NCBI GenBank assembly: GCA_041060555.1
Contig: JBEUDS010000010.1
Direction: 5' to 3' (one strand)
DNA: 64,000 nucleotides
From: CAUJIW01 sp963205175
Lineage (GTDB): Bacteria > Pseudomonadota > Alphaproteobacteria > Sphingomonadales > Sphingomonadaceae
Shown here one piece after another: positions 52,626 to 62,743 of this stretch. Below the pieces are notes generated by a model. The model saw only the letters and a program-made list of their open reading frames with translations, was not told where the DNA came from and did not search any database. The translations under genes were made by a program, and so were the position numbers. Numbering within the stretch: the first letter of the stretch is position 1; every line of letters starts with the position of its first letter.

Positions 52626-54023
52626 TCACAGCCCCAGCTCCTGGCGGGCGGCGGCGATGGCGGCGCGCACCTGCGACGGCGCGGTGCCGCCATGGCTGGT
52701 GCGGCTGGCGACCGAGGCTTCCACCGTCAGCACCGAATAGATGTCGTCGGTGATGCGGGCATCCACCGCCTTGAGATCGTCGAGCGCCAGTTCGTGCAGC
52801 ATCAGGCCCTTCTCCTCCGCCAGCTTCACCGCGCGGCCGGTGATGTGGTGGGCCTCGCGGAAGGGCACCCCACCCGCGCGTACCAGCCAGTCGGCAAGGT
52901 CGGTCGCGGTGGAGAACCCGCTGGCGGCCGCCGCCCGCATCGGCGCGGTGTTGAAGACCAGCGTCTCGACCATGCCGGTCATGGCCGCGAGACACAGGCC
53001 CAGGGTGTCGACGGCGTGGAACACCGGTTCCTTGTCGTCCTGCATGTCCTTGGAATAGGCCAGCGGCAGCCCCTTCATCACCACGGCCAGCGACTGGAAG
53101 GCGCCGAGCAGTCGGCCGACCTTGGCGCGCACCAGCTCGGCGGCGTCCGGGTTGCGCTTTTGCGGCATGATCGACGAACCGGTGGAGAAGGCGTCGGGCA
53201 GGCTGACGAACTTGTAGGGCTGGCTGGCCCAGATGATGATCTCTTCCGCCAGCCGCGACAGGTGCAGGCCGGTGAGCGCGGCCGCCGAGAGGAACTCCAG
53301 CGCGAAGTCGCGGTCGGACACCGAGTCGAGCGAATTGGCGGTCGGCCGGTCGAAGCCCAGCGCGGCGGCGGTCATCGCCCGGTCGATCGGGAAGCTGGTG
53401 CCCGCCAGGGCGGCCGCCCCCAGCGGGCATTCGTTGGCCCGGCGGCGGGCGTCGGCGAAGCGGCCGCGATCGCGCGCCGCCATGGCGACATAGGCCATCA
53501 GATGGTGCCCCAGCGTCACCGGCTGGGCGACCTGCAGATGGGTGAAGCCGGGCATCACCGTCTCGGCGTGTTCGTCGGCGCGGGCCAGCAGCGCCCGCTG
53601 GAAGGCGACCAGGCCGGCATCGATCTGGTCGATGGCGTCGCGCACCCACAGCTTGAAGTCGGTCGCCACCTGGTCGTTGCGCGAACGGGCGGTGTGCAGC
53701 CGCTTGGCCGGCTCGCCGATCAGCTCGGCCAGCCGGGATTCCACATGCATGTGGATGTCCTCCAGCGCCGGGTTCCACGCCATCTGGCCGGCCTCGATCT
53801 CGGCGGCCACGGTGTCGAGCCCCTGCTGGATCGCGGCGTTGTCGGCCGCGCTGAGCACGCCGGCCTTGGCCAGCATGGCGGCATGCGCCCGCGAACCCGC
53901 GATGTCCTGCTTCCACAACCGCTTGTCGAAACCGATGGAAGCGTTAATTTCGGTCATGATCGCCGACGGGCCGGCGCCGAATCGACCACCCCACAACTGG
54001 TTCGCCGCCTTGCTGTCCGTCAT
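52626..54023 (-). CDS. argH: Argininosuccinate lyase
   Basis: 465-residue fumarase/aspartase-superfamily lyase, producing arginine and fumarate. Signature GSSIMPQKRNPDAAE with the catalytic Ser is intact, as are HMHVESRL and the HTARSRNDQ block. The ATG at 54023 is favoured by a GGAGGGACC upstream; the longer frame to 54125 is not family-like. It is the first gene of the argH-lptM-lysA-TIGR02302 series. Confidence 0.97.
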   Translation of the reverse strand: MTDSKAANQLWGGRFGAGPSAIMTEINASIGFDKRLWKQDIAGSRAHAAMLAKAGVLSAADNAAIQQGLDTVAAEIEAGQMAWNPALEDIHMHVESRLAELIGEPAKRLHTARSRNDQVATDFKLWVRDAIDQIDAGLVAFQRALLARADEHAETVMPGFTHLQVAQPVTLGHHLMAYVAMAARDRGRFADARRRANECPLGAAALAGTSFPIDRAMTAAALGFDRPTANSLDSVSDRDFALEFLSAAALTGLHLSRLAEEIIIWASQPYKFVSLPDAFSTGSSIMPQKRNPDAAELVRAKVGRLLGAFQSLAVVMKGLPLAYSKDMQDDKEPVFHAVDTLGLCLAAMTGMVETLVFNTAPMRAAAASGFSTATDLADWLVRAGGVPFREAHHITGRAVKLAEEKGLMLHELALDDLKAVDARITDDIYSVLTVEASVASRTSHGGTAPSQVRAAIAAARQELGL

Positions 54024-54055
54024 GGTCCCTCCGACCGATCCGCAGGAGAAAAAAG

Positions 54056-55393
54056 ATGTTCGCGTATTCACTCGTCCGGCGCGCCGGACGCTACGGCGCA
54101 TACGGCCTGGGGCTTCTCGCCGCAAGCGCCTTTGGACCGGTCGGCGCGGCCGAACCGGCCGCGCCGACGCTCGCCATCAAGGCCGGTCGCCTGGTGGATG
54201 TGGTCAACGGCCGGGTGCTCACCGACCAGCTGATCGTTGTCAGCGGCGACACCATTGTCAGCGTCGGCCCGGCTGGCGGCGCGACGGTGCCGGCGGGCGC
54301 CACCATCATCGACCTGTCGGCCTCGACGGTAATGCCGGGCTTCATCGACACCCACACCCACATCACCGCCAATCCCTACAGCGGTTCCTATGAGGGGCTG
54401 GCGGATTCGGTGCCGCGCGGCGCGGTGCGCGGCGCCGGCAACGCCCGCACCATGCTGCTGGCCGGCTTCACCACCGTGCGCGATGTCGGCTCGGCCGGAT
54501 ACGCCGACGTTGCCATCCGCGACGCCATCGAGGCCGGCGAGATCATCGGCCCGCGGGTGCGCGCCTCCGGCCCGGCGCTGGGCATCACCGGCGGCCATTG
54601 CGACAACAACCTGCTGCCGCCGGAGTATGACGACATTGCCGAGGGCGTCGCCGACGGCGAGGTGGCGGTGCGCAAGATGGTCCGCCGCAACGTCAAGTAC
54701 GGTGTCGACCACATCAAGTTCTGTGGCACCGGCGGCGTTTTTTCCAAGGGCACCCAGCTCGGCGCGCAGCAGTTCACCGAAGCCGAGATGAAGGCGATGA
54801 TCGACGAGGCGCACATGCACGGCCGCAAGGTGACCGTGCATGCCCACGGCGCGTCCGGCATCAAGGCCGCGCTGCGCAGCGGCGTCGACGCGGTGGAGCA
54901 TGTCAGCCTGCTCGACGACGAGGGCATCGCGCTGGCCAGGAAGACCGGCGCCTTCTTCTCGATGGACATCTACAATACCGAGTTCACCCAGGCCTATGGC
55001 GCCGCCAACGGCACGCTGGAGGAGTTCCTCAAGAAGGATCGGGACATCGCGCAGGTCCAGCGCGACAATTTCCGCAAGGCGCTGAAGGCGGGCGTCAAGA
55101 TGACCTACGGCACCGACGCCGGCGTCTATCCGCACAAGGATGTGGCGAAGCAGTTCCGCTACATGGTCGAGTATGGCATGACGCCGATGCAGGCGATCCA
55201 GGCGGCGACCATCAACGGCGCCACCTCGCTGGGGGTCGAGAAGCAGTGGGGCGCGCTGGCGCCCGGGCTGAAGGCGGACATCGTCGCCGTCAAGGCCGAT
55301 CCGCTGACCGACATCTCCAGGCTGGAAGGCATCGACTTCGTGATGAAGGGTGGTGTCGTCTATCGCCAGGACGGCACGGTGATCGCGCGATGA
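54056..55393 (+). CDS. Secreted amidohydrolase-superfamily protein
   Basis: 445-residue metal-dependent hydrolase with a signal peptide (LGLLAASAFGPVGAA), so it is probably periplasmic. The HTHITAN metal motif, the HIKFCGTGG region with a candidate carboxylated Lys, VHAHG and AVEHVSLLDD, and the late TYGTDAGVYPHKD Asp ligand are visible. It belongs to the imidazolonepropionase-like/Xaa-Pro dipeptidase subgroup; the substrate is unknown. Its stop overlaps the ATG of the TlpA-like gene (ATGA). AGGAG precedes the start. Confidence 0.88.
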   Translation: MFAYSLVRRAGRYGAYGLGLLAASAFGPVGAAEPAAPTLAIKAGRLVDVVNGRVLTDQLIVVSGDTIVSVGPAGGATVPAGATIIDLSASTVMPGFIDTHTHITANPYSGSYEGLADSVPRGAVRGAGNARTMLLAGFTTVRDVGSAGYADVAIRDAIEAGEIIGPRVRASGPALGITGGHCDNNLLPPEYDDIAEGVADGEVAVRKMVRRNVKYGVDHIKFCGTGGVFSKGTQLGAQQFTEAEMKAMIDEAHMHGRKVTVHAHGASGIKAALRSGVDAVEHVSLLDDEGIALARKTGAFFSMDIYNTEFTQAYGAANGTLEEFLKKDRDIAQVQRDNFRKALKAGVKMTYGTDAGVYPHKDVAKQFRYMVEYGMTPMQAIQAATINGATSLGVEKQWGALAPGLKADIVAVKADPLTDISRLEGIDFVMKGGVVYRQDGTVIAR

Positions 55394-55995
55394 GCCCTCT
55401 GCCGACGGGGCCCGGGGTGGCGACGATGTGGCGGCGGCTGGCGGCGGTGCTGCTGGCCGTGCCGCTGCTGGCGGGAGCGGTCAGCCTCGCCGGCGGGGCC
55501 GCGGCGGCGGCCGACTATGGCCGTTATGCGGTCGGTGATCTCAAGCGGCTGGACTTTGCCGCCGCCGGCACGCCGGCGCCGGCGGTGCCGTTCGAGGCCA
55601 AGGCTGGCAAGGCGGTGAGTCTGGCCGACTTCCGCGGCCGGGTGGTGGTGCTCAACCTGTGGGCCACCTGGTGTGCGCCGTGCGTCAAGGAGATGCCGTC
55701 GCTCGACCGGCTGGCGGCCAGTGTCGACCCGCGCGCGGTGGCGGTGGTCACCGTCTCGCAGGACATGGCGGGCTGGCGGGCGGTCGATCCCTTCTGGGCA
55801 AGACGTGGCCTGAAGACGCTCACCCCCTACATCGACAAGCCCAACAAGCTGGCACTGGCGCTGAAGGCGAAGGGTCTGCCGGTGACGGTGATCTACGACG
55901 CCCGGGGCCGCGAGGTCGCGCGCCTGACCTACGGCGCCGAGTGGGACAGCAAGGCGGTAAAGACGCTGCTCGCCGCCGTGACGGCGGCGGGTTAG
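55390..55995 (+). CDS. TlpA-like thioredoxin-fold protein
   Basis: 201-residue redoxin with an N-terminal signal/anchor (LAAVLLAVPLLAGAVSLAGG) and the active site LWATWCAPCVKEMP, typical of periplasmic TlpA/ResA-type thiol reductants. It is translationally coupled to the upstream amidohydrolase. No cytochrome c maturation genes adjoin it, so its partner is unknown. It ends four bases inside the convergent GST gene. Confidence 0.88.
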   Translation: MSPLPTGPGVATMWRRLAAVLLAVPLLAGAVSLAGGAAAAADYGRYAVGDLKRLDFAAAGTPAPAVPFEAKAGKAVSLADFRGRVVVLNLWATWCAPCVKEMPSLDRLAASVDPRAVAVVTVSQDMAGWRAVDPFWARRGLKTLTPYIDKPNKLALALKAKGLPVTVIYDARGREVARLTYGAEWDSKAVKTLLAAVTAAG

Positions 55996-56657
55996 GCCGG
56001 CCAGGTCGCCTCGAACTTCTCGATCACCCACGCTTCCTGCTCGGCGGCGACCGACCATTCGGCGAGCCATGGCTGTGCCACCATGGCCTCGACATAGGCC
56101 TGGGCCGCCGGCGTCAGCGCCACGTCGTAGGTGACGAAGCGGGTCACCACCGGCGCGTACATGCAGTCGGCGGCCGAGAAGGCACCGAACAGGAACGGGC
56201 CGCCAGCGCCGAAGCGGGCGCGGCAGTCGGCCCACAGCGCCTGTACCCGGTCGATGTCGGCCAGGGCTGCCGCCGGTACCGGGTAACCGGGGAAGCGTTT
56301 GCGGATGTTCATGCCCAGATGCTGGCGCAGCGCCTGGAAGCCCGCGTGCATCTCGGCCGAGACCGAGCGGGCGATGGCACGCGCCGTGGCGTCTTCCGGC
56401 CACAGGCCCGCCGCGGGCGCCAGTTCGGCGAGATATTCGATGATCGCCAGCGAATCCCAGATTTTCAGCGTGCCGACTTCCAGCAGCGGCACCTTGCGGT
56501 TGGGCGAGGTGGCGGCCAGCCAGGCGGTGGTTTCGTCGGTATAGAGGTTGAGCACGGTCTCGCTGAACGGTAGCCCGGTGGCTTTCAGCGCCAGCCACGG
56601 CCGCAGCGACCATGACGAATAATTCCTGTTGCCGATGACGAGGTGCAGATCCGACAT
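55992..56657 (-). CDS. Glutathione S-transferase family protein
   Basis: 221-residue GST. The N-terminal thioredoxin-fold half contains LVIGNRNYSSWSLRPWLALKATGL, with the SSWS segment in place of the usual catalytic Tyr/Ser region, then the cis-Pro RKVPLLEVG and the glutathione-binding WDSLAIIEYLAE. A helical C-terminal half follows. ATG 56657 fits the family start better than the upstream in-frame codons to 56705. Confidence 0.88.
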   Translation of the reverse strand: MSDLHLVIGNRNYSSWSLRPWLALKATGLPFSETVLNLYTDETTAWLAATSPNRKVPLLEVGTLKIWDSLAIIEYLAELAPAAGLWPEDATARAIARSVSAEMHAGFQALRQHLGMNIRKRFPGYPVPAAALADIDRVQALWADCRARFGAGGPFLFGAFSAADCMYAPVVTRFVTYDVALTPAAQAYVEAMVAQPWLAEWSVAAEQEAWVIEKFEATWPA

Positions 56658-56860
56658 GAAACTCTCCTTGGCGACGGCCGGGGGCGACCGGCGGGCCGGA
56701 CGCATGCGTTGTGCAGGCTATAGCCGAGGCTGGCCGGGCTTGGCCATCCGTCCTGGCCAACCGGCCCTTGCTCCGGCGCGCGCCGCTGTCTAACCGGAGC
56801 AAGGGCGTCTCCGCGTCAATCCGGGCGTCAACGCCATGCACGCAACCGAAGGCACCAGTC

Positions 56861-57472
56861 ATGCAGCTCTTCTATTCCGCCACCAGCCCCTATGTCCGCA
56901 AGGTGGTGGTCGCCGCGATGTTGCGCGGTCTCGACGACCGGCTTGAGCGCGTCACCGTCAACGCCCACGCCTCGCCGCCGGCGCTGCTGGCGGCCAATCC
57001 GCTGTCCAAGGTGCCGGCGCTGATCACCGACGACGGGCGGTCTCTGGTGGACAGCCCAGTGATCTGCGCCTTTCTCGACAGCCTCGGCGAGGCGCCGCCG
57101 CTGACGCCGGCCGGTCCCGACCGCTGGCGGGTCGAGCGGCTGCATGCGCTGGCCGACGGCATCACCGATGCCGCCGTGCTGGGTCGGATGGAAGCGATGC
57201 GGCCCGAGGAGGCAGCACGCGGCGAACATCGCGCCCGGCTGTGGTCGGCGGTCGTCCGCACCCTCGATCTGCTGGAGGGGGAGGCGGCCATGCTCGACGA
57301 GGCGACGACGCCGGCACAGTGGACCATCGGCACCGTCGCCCTGGCCTGCGCGCTGGGTTATCTCGATTTCCGCTATGGCGACCGGGACTGGCGAGCTGGT
57401 CGGCCCGGACTGGCGGCATGGGACGAGGCGGTGCGCCGGCACCCGGTGTTTGTGGCGACCGAACCGGCCTAG
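56861..57472 (+). CDS. Glutathione S-transferase family protein
   Basis: 203-residue GST. The N terminus LFYSATSPYVRKVVVAAML has the typical Ser-Pro active-site loop, then PLSKVPALITDDG (cis-Pro) and LVDSPVICAFLDS (glutathione binding). The C-terminal half is helical, with WTIGTVALACALGYLDFR. The ATG at 56861 gives the family start; upstream in-frame sequence to 56711 is not conserved in character. It is divergent from the other GST gene. Confidence 0.87.
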   Translation: MQLFYSATSPYVRKVVVAAMLRGLDDRLERVTVNAHASPPALLAANPLSKVPALITDDGRSLVDSPVICAFLDSLGEAPPLTPAGPDRWRVERLHALADGITDAAVLGRMEAMRPEEAARGEHRARLWSAVVRTLDLLEGEAAMLDEATTPAQWTIGTVALACALGYLDFRYGDRDWRAGRPGLAAWDEAVRRHPVFVATEPA

Positions 57473-57499
57473 TCGAACGCGCCGGTCTTGACGCCCGCG

Positions 57500-57528
57500 C
57501 CCTGGCGGCGACGGTGCCACCGCCAGGG
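57500..57528. terminator. Hairpin between convergent GST and 3-hydroxybutyryl-CoA dehydrogenase genes
   Basis: CCCTGGCGG and CCGCCAGGG make a perfect 9-bp stem around an 11-base loop. It lies 28 bp after the GST stop and 26 bp before the dehydrogenase stop on the other strand, as expected for a bidirectional terminator. No T-run. Confidence 0.5.
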
Positions 57529-57553
57529 GAAGGCAGGCAGGCTGCGAGCAGGC

Positions 57554-58429
57554 TCAGCGGGTCGGCACCGGCTTGTCGCCGCTATAGTCGTAGAAGCCGC
57601 GACCGGACTTCTTGCCGTACCAGCCGGCCTCGACATACTTCACCAGCAGCGGCGCCGGGCGGTACTTGGGATCGCCGAAGCCTTCCTGCATCACCCGCAT
57701 GACGGCGAGCAGGGTGTCGAGGCCGACGAAGTCCGCCAGCGTCAGCGGGCCCATCGGGTGATTGGCGCCAAGCTTCATGCCCATGTCGATGTCCTCGATC
57801 GAGCCCAGCCCCTCGCCCAGCGCGAAGATCGCCTCGTTGAGCATCGGACAGAGGATGCGGTTGACGATGAAGGTCGGTGAGTCGCCGGCGGCGACCACGG
57901 TCTTGCCCATGCGGCGGGCGGCCTCGGTGACAGCCGCCGCGGTATCCGCCGAGGTCGCCAGGCCGGTGATGATCTCGACCAGCTTCATCACCGGCACCGG
58001 GTTGAAGAAGTGCATGCCGATGAAGCGGTCCGGCCGGTCGGTGGCGGCGGCGAGCCGGGTGATGGAGATCGACGAGGTGTTGGAGGCGATCATCGCCTCG
58101 GGCTTCAGCACCGCGCCCAGCTTGGCGAAGATGTCGCGCTTGATGGCCTCGTTCTCGGTTGCCGCCTCGATCACCAGGTCGGCGTCGCGGAAGTCGGCGA
58201 AATCGGTGGTGAGCGTGATGCGCGCCAGCGCCGCCTGCATGTCGGCCTCGGTGATGGCGCCCTTGGCGAGCTGGCGGCCGAGATTGGCCTCGATGGTCGC
58301 CCGCGCCTTCTCGCAGCGTTCGATCGCCACGTCGGCCAGCACCACGTTGAAGCCGGCCACCGCCGACACATGCGCGATGCCGTTGCCCATCAGGCCCGCG
58401 CCGATAACACCGATTGTCTGAACAGCCAT
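57554..58429 (-). CDS. 3-hydroxybutyryl-CoA dehydrogenase
   Basis: 291-residue enzyme of the HBD/HAD family, catalysing NAD(P)-dependent oxidation of 3-hydroxyacyl-CoA in butanoate or polyhydroxybutyrate metabolism. The N-terminal nucleotide-binding motif GVIGAGLMGNGIAHV, the ASNTSSISITRLA and HFFNPVPVMKLVEI elements, and the C-terminal FIVNRILCPMLNEA with MKLGANHPMGPL are intact. It is monocistronic as far as seen. Confidence 0.93.
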   Translation of the reverse strand: MAVQTIGVIGAGLMGNGIAHVSAVAGFNVVLADVAIERCEKARATIEANLGRQLAKGAITEADMQAALARITLTTDFADFRDADLVIEAATENEAIKRDIFAKLGAVLKPEAMIASNTSSISITRLAAATDRPDRFIGMHFFNPVPVMKLVEIITGLATSADTAAAVTEAARRMGKTVVAAGDSPTFIVNRILCPMLNEAIFALGEGLGSIEDIDMGMKLGANHPMGPLTLADFVGLDTLLAVMRVMQEGFGDPKYRPAPLLVKYVEAGWYGKKSGRGFYDYSGDKPVPTR

Positions 58430-58454
58430 CTCTCAACTCCCACAAGATGAATCA

Positions 58455-58493
58455 CGAAAACCAAGATGCCCGGCCTCTTTCAAGCCGCCGGGC
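58455..58493 (-). terminator. Intrinsic-type terminator for kup
   Basis: Read on the minus strand, GCCCGGC pairs with GCCGGGC (58487-58493 with 58468-58474) around a 12-base loop, and is followed by a T-rich stretch (ATCTTGGTTTTCG). It lies about 70 bp downstream of the kup stop. Confidence 0.5.
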
Positions 58494-58562
58494 GCGCTTG
58501 TCCAGCCCTGCTTTTGCCAGCCCCGGCGTCCGTGCCGACTTCCCGCCGGCGACGCCGTGACG

Positions 58563-60446
58563 TCAGATTTCCACCTGGCTGCCCAGCTCCACCACGCGGT
58601 TGGTCGGCAGCTTGAAGAATTCCATGGCGTTGGTGGCGTTGCGCAGCATCCAGGCGAACACCTTTTCCCGCCACAACGCCATGCCCGGCTTCTCCGAGGC
58701 GATCAGTGTCTGGCGCGCCAGGAAGAAGCTGGTCTCCATCATCTTGAAGGTGAGACCCTGCGGTTCGGCCAGCGCCAGCGCCTTGGGAATGTCCGGATCC
58801 TGCATGAAGCCGTAGCGGACGATGATGCGATAGAAGCCCTCGCCCAGCGCCTCGACGGTGATGCGGCTGGTCGCGGGCACATAGGGCACGTTGTCGATGT
58901 TCATGGTCAGGAACACCACCCGCTCGTGCAGGATCTTGTTGTGCTTCATGTTGTGCAGCAGCGCATGCGGCACGCCGGTGGCCGTCGAGGTCAGGAACAC
59001 GGCGGTCCCCGGCACCCGGGTCGCGGTGGTGGAGGCCGACTTGATGAAGACCTCGATAGGCATCGCCGATTCAAGCAGTTTCTTCTGCATCAGCTGGCGG
59101 CCGCGGCTCCAGGTGGTGAGCAGGGTGAAGATCACAAGGCCGATCACCAGCGGCACCCAGCCGCCGTCGGGCACCTTGGTCAGGTTGGCCGAGAAATAGG
59201 CGACATCGACGGCCAGGAACACGCCGAGCAGGCCGAAGCCGACCCAGCGGTTCCACCGCCACAGCGAGAAGACGACGACGCCCAGCAGGATCGTGTCGAT
59301 GGTCATGGCGCCGGTGACGGCGATGCCGTAGGCGGCGGCGAGATTGCTTGAACTCTTGAACGTCAGCACCAGGGCGATGACGCAGACCATCAGGCCCCAG
59401 TTGATGAAGGGGATGTAGATCTGGCCCTGGGCGGAGGCGGAGGTGAACTTGATCGACAGGCGTGGCAGGAAGCCGAGCTGGATCGCCTGCTGGGTCACCG
59501 AGAAGGCGCCGGTGATGACCGCCTGGCTGGCGATCACGGTTGCCATGGTGGCCAGCATCACCAGCGGTATCAGCGCCCACTCCGGCGCCAGCAGGAAGAA
59601 CGGGCTCTGGATCGCCGAGGGATCCGCCAGCAGCATCGCGCCCTGGCCGAGATAGTTCAGCATCAGGGCAGGCATGACATAGACCAGCCAGGACACCCGG
59701 ATCGGTCGCCGGCCGAAATGGCCCATGTCGGCATAAAGCGCTTCGGCGCCGGTAACGGCCAGCACCACGGAGCCCAGCGCCAGGAAGGCCTTGACCCCGT
59801 CGACAATGAAAAACTGCACCGCGTACCACGGGTTCAGTGCCAGCAGCACTTCCGGCACCCGGGCGATGTTGATCAGCCCCAGCACTGCCAGGACCGCGAA
59901 ATACAGCAGCATGATCGGCCCGAACAGCGCGCCGACGCGGGCGGTGCCGCGGCTCTGGATGACGAACAGGCCGACCAGGATGATCAGCGCCAGCGGCACC
60001 ACGAAGGTCGACAGTGCCGGGTTGATGACCGACAGGCCCTCGACCGCCGAAAGAACCGAGATCGCCGGCGTGATCATGCTGTCGCCATAGAACAGCGCGG
60101 TGGCGAAGACGCCCAGCAGCACGATGCCGGATGTCCACTTGGCGCCCGAGACCTTGTTGGAGATCAGCGCCAGCAGGGCCAGCGAGCCGCCTTCGCCCTT
60201 GTTGTCGGCGCGCATGGTGAAGGCGACATACTTCACCGTCACCACGAGGATCATCGACCAGAACACCAGCGACAGCACGCCGAAGATGTGAATCTGGTCG
60301 ATCGCCAGCGGGTGGTGGCCGGCGAACGACTCGCGCATGGCGTAGAGCGGGCTGGTACCGATGTCACCGTAGACGACGCCCATGGCGCCGATCATCAGTT
60401 TCCACAGCGGGCCGCGGCCGTGTGCGTGTTGCGATGGACCAGACAT
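58563..60446 (-). CDS. kup: Kup-type potassium uptake permease
   Basis: 627-residue (from ATG 60446) KUP/HAK/KT K+ symporter with about 12 membrane segments and a long cytoplasmic C terminus. Signature GVVYGDIGTSPLYAMRESF in the first helix and the FYGDSMITPAISVLSAVEGL block are present. An in-frame TTG at 60494 is an alternative start, but the ATG at 60446 fits the family N terminus better. It would raise intracellular K+ by proton symport. Confidence 0.95.
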   Translation of the reverse strand: MSGPSQHAHGRGPLWKLMIGAMGVVYGDIGTSPLYAMRESFAGHHPLAIDQIHIFGVLSLVFWSMILVVTVKYVAFTMRADNKGEGGSLALLALISNKVSGAKWTSGIVLLGVFATALFYGDSMITPAISVLSAVEGLSVINPALSTFVVPLALIILVGLFVIQSRGTARVGALFGPIMLLYFAVLAVLGLINIARVPEVLLALNPWYAVQFFIVDGVKAFLALGSVVLAVTGAEALYADMGHFGRRPIRVSWLVYVMPALMLNYLGQGAMLLADPSAIQSPFFLLAPEWALIPLVMLATMATVIASQAVITGAFSVTQQAIQLGFLPRLSIKFTSASAQGQIYIPFINWGLMVCVIALVLTFKSSSNLAAAYGIAVTGAMTIDTILLGVVVFSLWRWNRWVGFGLLGVFLAVDVAYFSANLTKVPDGGWVPLVIGLVIFTLLTTWSRGRQLMQKKLLESAMPIEVFIKSASTTATRVPGTAVFLTSTATGVPHALLHNMKHNKILHERVVFLTMNIDNVPYVPATSRITVEALGEGFYRIIVRYGFMQDPDIPKALALAEPQGLTFKMMETSFFLARQTLIASEKPGMALWREKVFAWMLRNATNAMEFFKLPTNRVVELGSQVEI

Positions 60447-60601
60447 GGACTGTGCGCGCGCTCCGAGGAGGGGAGAGGGAGTGGTTCCGCTCAATGGCCG
60501 GTCGCCGGGTCACGCCCGCTGGCCAGCCTGATGAGGGTACTGCCATCCGGCCAGCGCCGGGGCGGTTGGGGGCCGACGCTCGCCGTCGGGGATGCGAACC
60601 C

Positions 60602-60619
60602 TTGTTGCAGTGCAAACAA
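60602..60619. promoter_or_regulatory. Inverted repeat upstream of kup
   Basis: TTGTTGCAGTGCAAACAA contains a perfect TTGCA-g-TGCAA core (60605-60615). It lies between kup and the Lrp-like gene and could be an operator or part of a promoter; no function can be read from it. Confidence 0.3.
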
Positions 60620-60688
60620 CTGGTCGCGGCCGTAGCACAGGTGATCGCGGGCGACAAGCCGACCTGCCGGCCCGCCCCGCCGGCGGCA

Positions 60689-61159
60689 TCAGGCGACGAC
60701 CGGTGCCGCCGGCGGGGACCGGCGGAAAACCGGACGAATGGCGAACTGGGAGATCACCCGGCGCACGCCCGGCAGAGCGGACAGCACGTCCCGGTGGATG
60801 CGCTCGTAACGATCATCGGCGGGCACCATTACCTTGAGCAGATAGTCCGACTCGGCTGCGATCAGGTAGCACTCGGTGACTTCCGGATGACGTGCCAGCG
60901 CCCGTTCGAAGCGATCGAGCGTTTCCTGCCGCTGGTCGGCCAGCGTTACCGCCACGAACACCGTCGAGGGCCGACCCTGCGCTTCTGCGGACAGCAGCGC
61001 CGTGTAGCCGGCGATGATGCCGGCCTGTTCCAGCAGTTTGACCCGCCGATGGGTGGCGGAGGCGGACAGGCCGATGCGCTCGCCCAGTTCGGCGCTGGTC
61101 AGGCGCCCGTCCCGCTGAAGATGCTCCAGAATGGCGGTGTCGAAGGTGTCAAGGTTCAT
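60689..61159 (-). CDS. Lrp/AsnC-family transcriptional regulator
   Basis: 156-residue feast/famine regulator. N-terminal winged HTH (LTSAELGERIGLSASATHRRVKLLEQAG) and C-terminal RAM effector domain (VFVAVTLADQRQETLDRFERAL) are clear. It is divergent from alanine dehydrogenase with a 129-bp gap. Lrp-type activators of ald in other bacteria (such as AldR) use the same arrangement, so alanine-responsive control of the neighbour is likely. ATG 61159 is preferred over an in-frame codon at 61204, which would place 15 extra residues before the HTH. Confidence 0.9.
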   Translation of the reverse strand: MNLDTFDTAILEHLQRDGRLTSAELGERIGLSASATHRRVKLLEQAGIIAGYTALLSAEAQGRPSTVFVAVTLADQRQETLDRFERALARHPEVTECYLIAAESDYLLKVMVPADDRYERIHRDVLSALPGVRRVISQFAIRPVFRRSPPAAPVVA

Positions 61160-61253
61160 AAAATATTCAACTGCCTGGCGACCGGAAAGGAGATTTTTGT
61201 GCATTTTCGTTCAAGAGGCGGAAGAACACAAAATAATTGTCCGTTGATTGCGA

Positions 61254-61259
61254 TATAAT
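61254..61259 (+). promoter_or_regulatory. -10 box (TATAAT) of the ald promoter
   Basis: A perfect TATAAT at 61254-61259 lies 29 bp before the ald ATG, in an AT-rich stretch of the divergent region. No consensus -35 box is seen at 16-18 bp, consistent with dependence on the neighbouring Lrp-type activator. Confidence 0.5.
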
Positions 61260-61288
61260 CCCGTCCACAGGCCATGGAGGAGAGGCAT

Positions 61289-62401
<1,113 letters not shown>

Positions 62402-62641
62402 GCAGCGTCCGCCGGACCGATTCGCTGTCCCGGCTGCGCGCCGGACGACGGGCGGGGGGGCAGGAGCGCGTCCCGACCCCCCGCCGAGCAGCCGCGGACG
62501 GCTGTCTGGAGAGACAAAAGTCTGATTCAGTACGATTTGTGGATTTATTAACTCCTGATTGCACATAGTATTGTTCGGGGATGCGGGTCCGGGGCTATAA
62601 GTTCGAAATCGATCCGCTATCAAGCTGTGCGTCGGGAGGAC
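62402..62641. other. Intergenic region between ald and interrupted response-regulator gene
   Basis: 240 bp. A short stem (CAGCCG/CGGCTG around CGGA) lies near 62492-62507, and the right half is AT-rich. TATAAG at 62596-62601 with TTGTTC 19 bp upstream could be the regulator's promoter. GGGAGG just before 62641 is the RBS of the truncated gene. Confidence 0.4.
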
Positions 62642-62743
62642 ATGTCGGTGACCGACTTGTCAGCAAGCCAGGGAAAGGCGCGTGTCCTTGTCATCGACGA
62701 CGAGGAGGAGATCGCGGCCCACATTCCCCAAGTAAATCGCTGA
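62642..62743 (+). pseudogene. Response regulator, interrupted by IS insertion
   Basis: GGGAGG then ATG 62642 starts a frame with VLVIDDEEEIAAHI: the beta-1 strand and the acidic pair (D19, D20) of a CheY-type receiver domain. Homology ends at about residue 28 (62725), where the sequence changes abruptly to AT-rich IS DNA; the frame then stops at 62743. The remainder (the phospho-acceptor Asp and any output domain) should lie beyond the element, outside this window, if still present. It could be a two-component regulator gene inactivated by the element. Confidence 0.75.
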
